Part shown: in pieces, positions 62,081-64,000 of the stretch
How positions within the stretch are numbered: the first letter of the stretch is position 1
Layout: every line of letters begins with the position of its first letter
Made by a program: the position numbers and the translations under genes
Origin: Arachidicoccus ginsenosidivorans
GTDB taxonomy: Bacteria; Bacteroidota; Bacteroidia; Chitinophagales; Chitinophagaceae
Reading direction: 5' to 3'
Assembly: GCF_007971385.1 (NCBI RefSeq)
Contig: NZ_CP042434.1
Location: forward strand, 5,270,001 to 5,334,000
Length of the DNA stretch: 64,000 nucleotides
The notes under the pieces: model-generated
What the model saw: only the letters and a program-made list of their open reading frames with translations
Databases searched by the model: none
Told to the model about the DNA's origin: nothing

Positions 62081-63991
62081 TTATAACGATTCATATCCAT
62101 CCATAAACCGACAAAACGCAGTATATCCCCTAAAACGAGGTGCATCCATTGCTGGTGCATGGCCTTTTTGTTTTTTTGTTTTGTCTTTTATTGCCTGTTT
62201 ATTGTTTTTACCTTGCCTTGCCTTTTCATTGCTTTTTTCAATAATGATAAAGCCACCCTTCCCCGGGCTAACAGTGATGGATTGCAAGGCTTTAATAGCG
62301 TTATAGCTGTGGAAGCTTTGCAGTCCCGGCACGTCTGGCGCAAAAATTCGGATATTTTTTGAATGCATGTCCATGTGCTGCCCTTGTAATTTTAAGCCAA
62401 GCTGTACGTCTTTTTTGGCCCAGCTGGCATAAGCGATCAGCATCTTATCCTTTTTTTGGTAAACCGTCACTTTTACGTCCTGCTGGCTACTGGTGACGGG
62501 CACATCCGGATCCCAGTAGCCGATCATTTCTGATTTTTCAATACCAAAATAGTCCCAGAGCTTCCACAGGGCAGATGGGTCGCAGCCCAGCCAGCCTAAT
62601 CTGGAAGTCATCCCATAAATCATCCCTCGATATGCATTGCCACAACCATTGAGCATTTCACTGTAAAGCCCAAATGGAATACCAGCGATTTCTGTCAGAT
62701 AATAGGCAGGAGACTCGTCATAATTATACCCTTCACCCAACCATAGACTATTGATACAGGGCAATAGCTCCATATACTGATTGATGGGGCTATTCATTCC
62801 GTAAGAAGGCGAAAAATTATTACCCGAATGAAAATCAATCAAACAGCTGTCAGCTGCCCTGTCCATGACTTTACGAACCCGTTTCATAATCTCTCTATCA
62901 TAACCTACCCCATCAAGATAAATACCCCTGGCACCTGTATTTTTAATTAGCCAGGATAAGCCTTCCAAATAGTAATTATGCCAACGGGAAAGCCCCTCAG
63001 TCCTGATAGCCATATCATTTTCTCCGTCCGGCAATGGGGTATGCCAGGCTGCATCATATTTAGTTCTAAGGTGTTCAACAATCCAACTGCCGCCTGTGGC
63101 ATGAAGGTTTCCGCCAAGGCCGTCATCTTCAAACTGATTGGCTAGCTGCGCTCCGAGCCCAGGTGTAAAAACCTCATCACCCAGGCTTCTTAATGCCCAG
63201 ATTTCTGCCGCATGGTTACTGAGTTCTCTAACCGTGTAATATAGTTTGGTCCGGATTCCATTTCTGCGATTTTCTGCAATATACTTTTTTAAGGCTGGCA
63301 CGGTTAAAAATGGATAGTTAATATATGGATTTAGTGAATTCCCCTGATGAATGTTCATAATATTGGCTCCTTTTTCCAGGGCTGCGGATTGCCAATGATT
63401 TATGGGCGGATCCGCCTGGAAATATCGCTCAGTAAAATGGTGATTATCCAACGGCTTTACTGGCGTTATCAGTAAAGCAAAATTCAGGTGAAGTTCCTGT
63501 CCTTTTGCTAGGGTTCTGGCACCTGTATAGGCTTTTACCAACACAGTGCTGTCAGGTGCTTGTCTGGACACACTGCAGCCGCCTTTACCGTTGTTACTCC
63601 AGTCTTTATAAGGACCGGTCTTATTAAAATTATATAGGGACCAGTCTGGCGACTGGTTTTTTAGCTTGCATTGCAATCCCGCATTTACATCACCGATCCA
63701 AATCATATTATTGGCTCTGGTGCTATCCCAGCTCCAGTTCCAGTCCAGCCGCGACTGGCAAAACCCGCCTTTAGCCCCTAGTCCCATCATATATCTGGAT
63801 GCGCTATGACGATAAGGAATCTGCAGCTGCAGATCATCCAGCGCTAAATCCTTTGTAGCCTGTAATGTAACAAAGTAATTGATATAGCCATCGCATTCCA
63901 TTTTGGCGGCTATCTGCAATTTAGCCTTTGTCAAAGGATCAGTATAAGTCCCTGTCCAACTAATGGCGCCTGGACTCTTAGAGGTCACCAC
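62081..63991 (-). CDS. TIM-barrel glycoside hydrolase-like protein, 5' end probably outside window
   Basis: At least 636 residues; the frame reaches the right edge, so the N-terminus and signal probably lie beyond it. The N-terminal part is beta-rich (YINYFVTLQATKDLALDDLQ, RYMMGLGAKGGFC). The barrel has TKLYYTVRELSNHAAEIWAL, HATGGSWIVEHL, GARGIYLDGVGYDREIM and CLIDFHSGNN, with the Asp of LDG and the acidic DFH as candidate active-site positions. The layout resembles DUF6067-type glycoside hydrolase domain proteins, a tentative match. The last 45 residues are a lysine-rich, repetitive tail (from EKSNEKARQGKNNKQ) that comes from T-rich low-complexity DNA at 62150-62240 and may be dispensable. 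Confidence 0.7.
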   Translation of the reverse strand: MVTSKSPGAISWTGTYTDPLTKAKLQIAAKMECDGYINYFVTLQATKDLALDDLQLQIPYRHSASRYMMGLGAKGGFCQSRLDWNWSWDSTRANNMIWIGDVNAGLQCKLKNQSPDWSLYNFNKTGPYKDWSNNGKGGCSVSRQAPDSTVLVKAYTGARTLAKGQELHLNFALLITPVKPLDNHHFTERYFQADPPINHWQSAALEKGANIMNIHQGNSLNPYINYPFLTVPALKKYIAENRRNGIRTKLYYTVRELSNHAAEIWALRSLGDEVFTPGLGAQLANQFEDDGLGGNLHATGGSWIVEHLRTKYDAAWHTPLPDGENDMAIRTEGLSRWHNYYLEGLSWLIKNTGARGIYLDGVGYDREIMKRVRKVMDRAADSCLIDFHSGNNFSPSYGMNSPINQYMELLPCINSLWLGEGYNYDESPAYYLTEIAGIPFGLYSEMLNGCGNAYRGMIYGMTSRLGWLGCDPSALWKLWDYFGIEKSEMIGYWDPDVPVTSSQQDVKVTVYQKKDKMLIAYASWAKKDVQLGLKLQGQHMDMHSKNIRIFAPDVPGLQSFHSYNAIKALQSITVSPGKGGFIIIEKSNEKARQGKNNKQAIKDKTKKQKGHAPAMDAPRFRGYTAFCRFMDGYESL

Positions 63992-64000
63992 CGGATCTGC

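Overview
The window looks like chromosomal DNA of a glycan-degrading Bacteroidota, most likely of the Chitinophagaceae or Sphingobacteriaceae type. The signs are SusC/SusD pairs, many secreted glycoside hydrolases with Sec or lipoprotein signals, GntR-UTRA and AraC regulators, and one good match to the Bacteroidota promoter (TTTG-N20-TAnnTTTG). Genus level is inference only. No rRNA, tRNA, CRISPR array or insertion sequence was seen.

Layout. (1) 1-2965, minus: a SusC receptor that runs off the left edge. (2) 3887-5917, plus: a tandem GH18 protein. (3) 5982-9760: a GntR regulator, two phytanoyl-CoA-dioxygenase-like proteins and an AraC regulator. (4) 9956-20124, minus: a GH95-like enzyme, a GH2 beta-galactosidase, a sugar isomerase-like TIM barrel, a six-hairpin glycosidase and a GH38-like (DUF5054-type) protein. 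(5) 20673-22876, plus: a GH36-like enzyme. (6) 23805-28850, minus: a complete SusD/SusC pair. (7) 29628-48600, minus: a dense run holding an unrecognised glycosidase-like protein (paralogue A), GH97, GH20, GH95, GH110, an unrecognised six-hairpin protein, paralogue B and GH36. (8) 49331-51035, plus: an Rpn/PDDEXK_2 nuclease gene followed by tandem copies of its own tail. (9) 51283-63991, minus: GH120, paralogue C, a Gfo/Idh/MocA oxidoreductase, two GH43 enzymes and a TIM-barrel glycosidase that runs off the right edge.

How it works together. The set reads as a large polysaccharide utilisation locus for a branched, decorated glycan. SusC/SusD would bind and import oligosaccharides. Fucosidases (GH95), alpha-galactosidases (GH36, GH97, GH110), beta-galactosidase (GH2), hexosaminidase (GH20), an endo-acting GH18 and pentosidases (GH43, GH120) would trim it. 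No hybrid two-component or sigma/anti-sigma regulator is visible inside the window.

Two cautions. At least fourteen reading-frame breaks were found in nine genes, and every one is repaired by adding a single base, usually in a short homopolymer. This points to base-calling errors in the assembly more than to gene decay, although the frames are broken in the sequence given. One further gene (GH43 at 58642-60083) seems to lack a larger internal piece.

The most novel candidates are a three-member family of unrecognised glycosidase-like proteins (A, B, C) with an inserted small domain, the Rpn nuclease with triplicated tails, and simple-sequence tracts in the leaders of many of the hydrolase genes.
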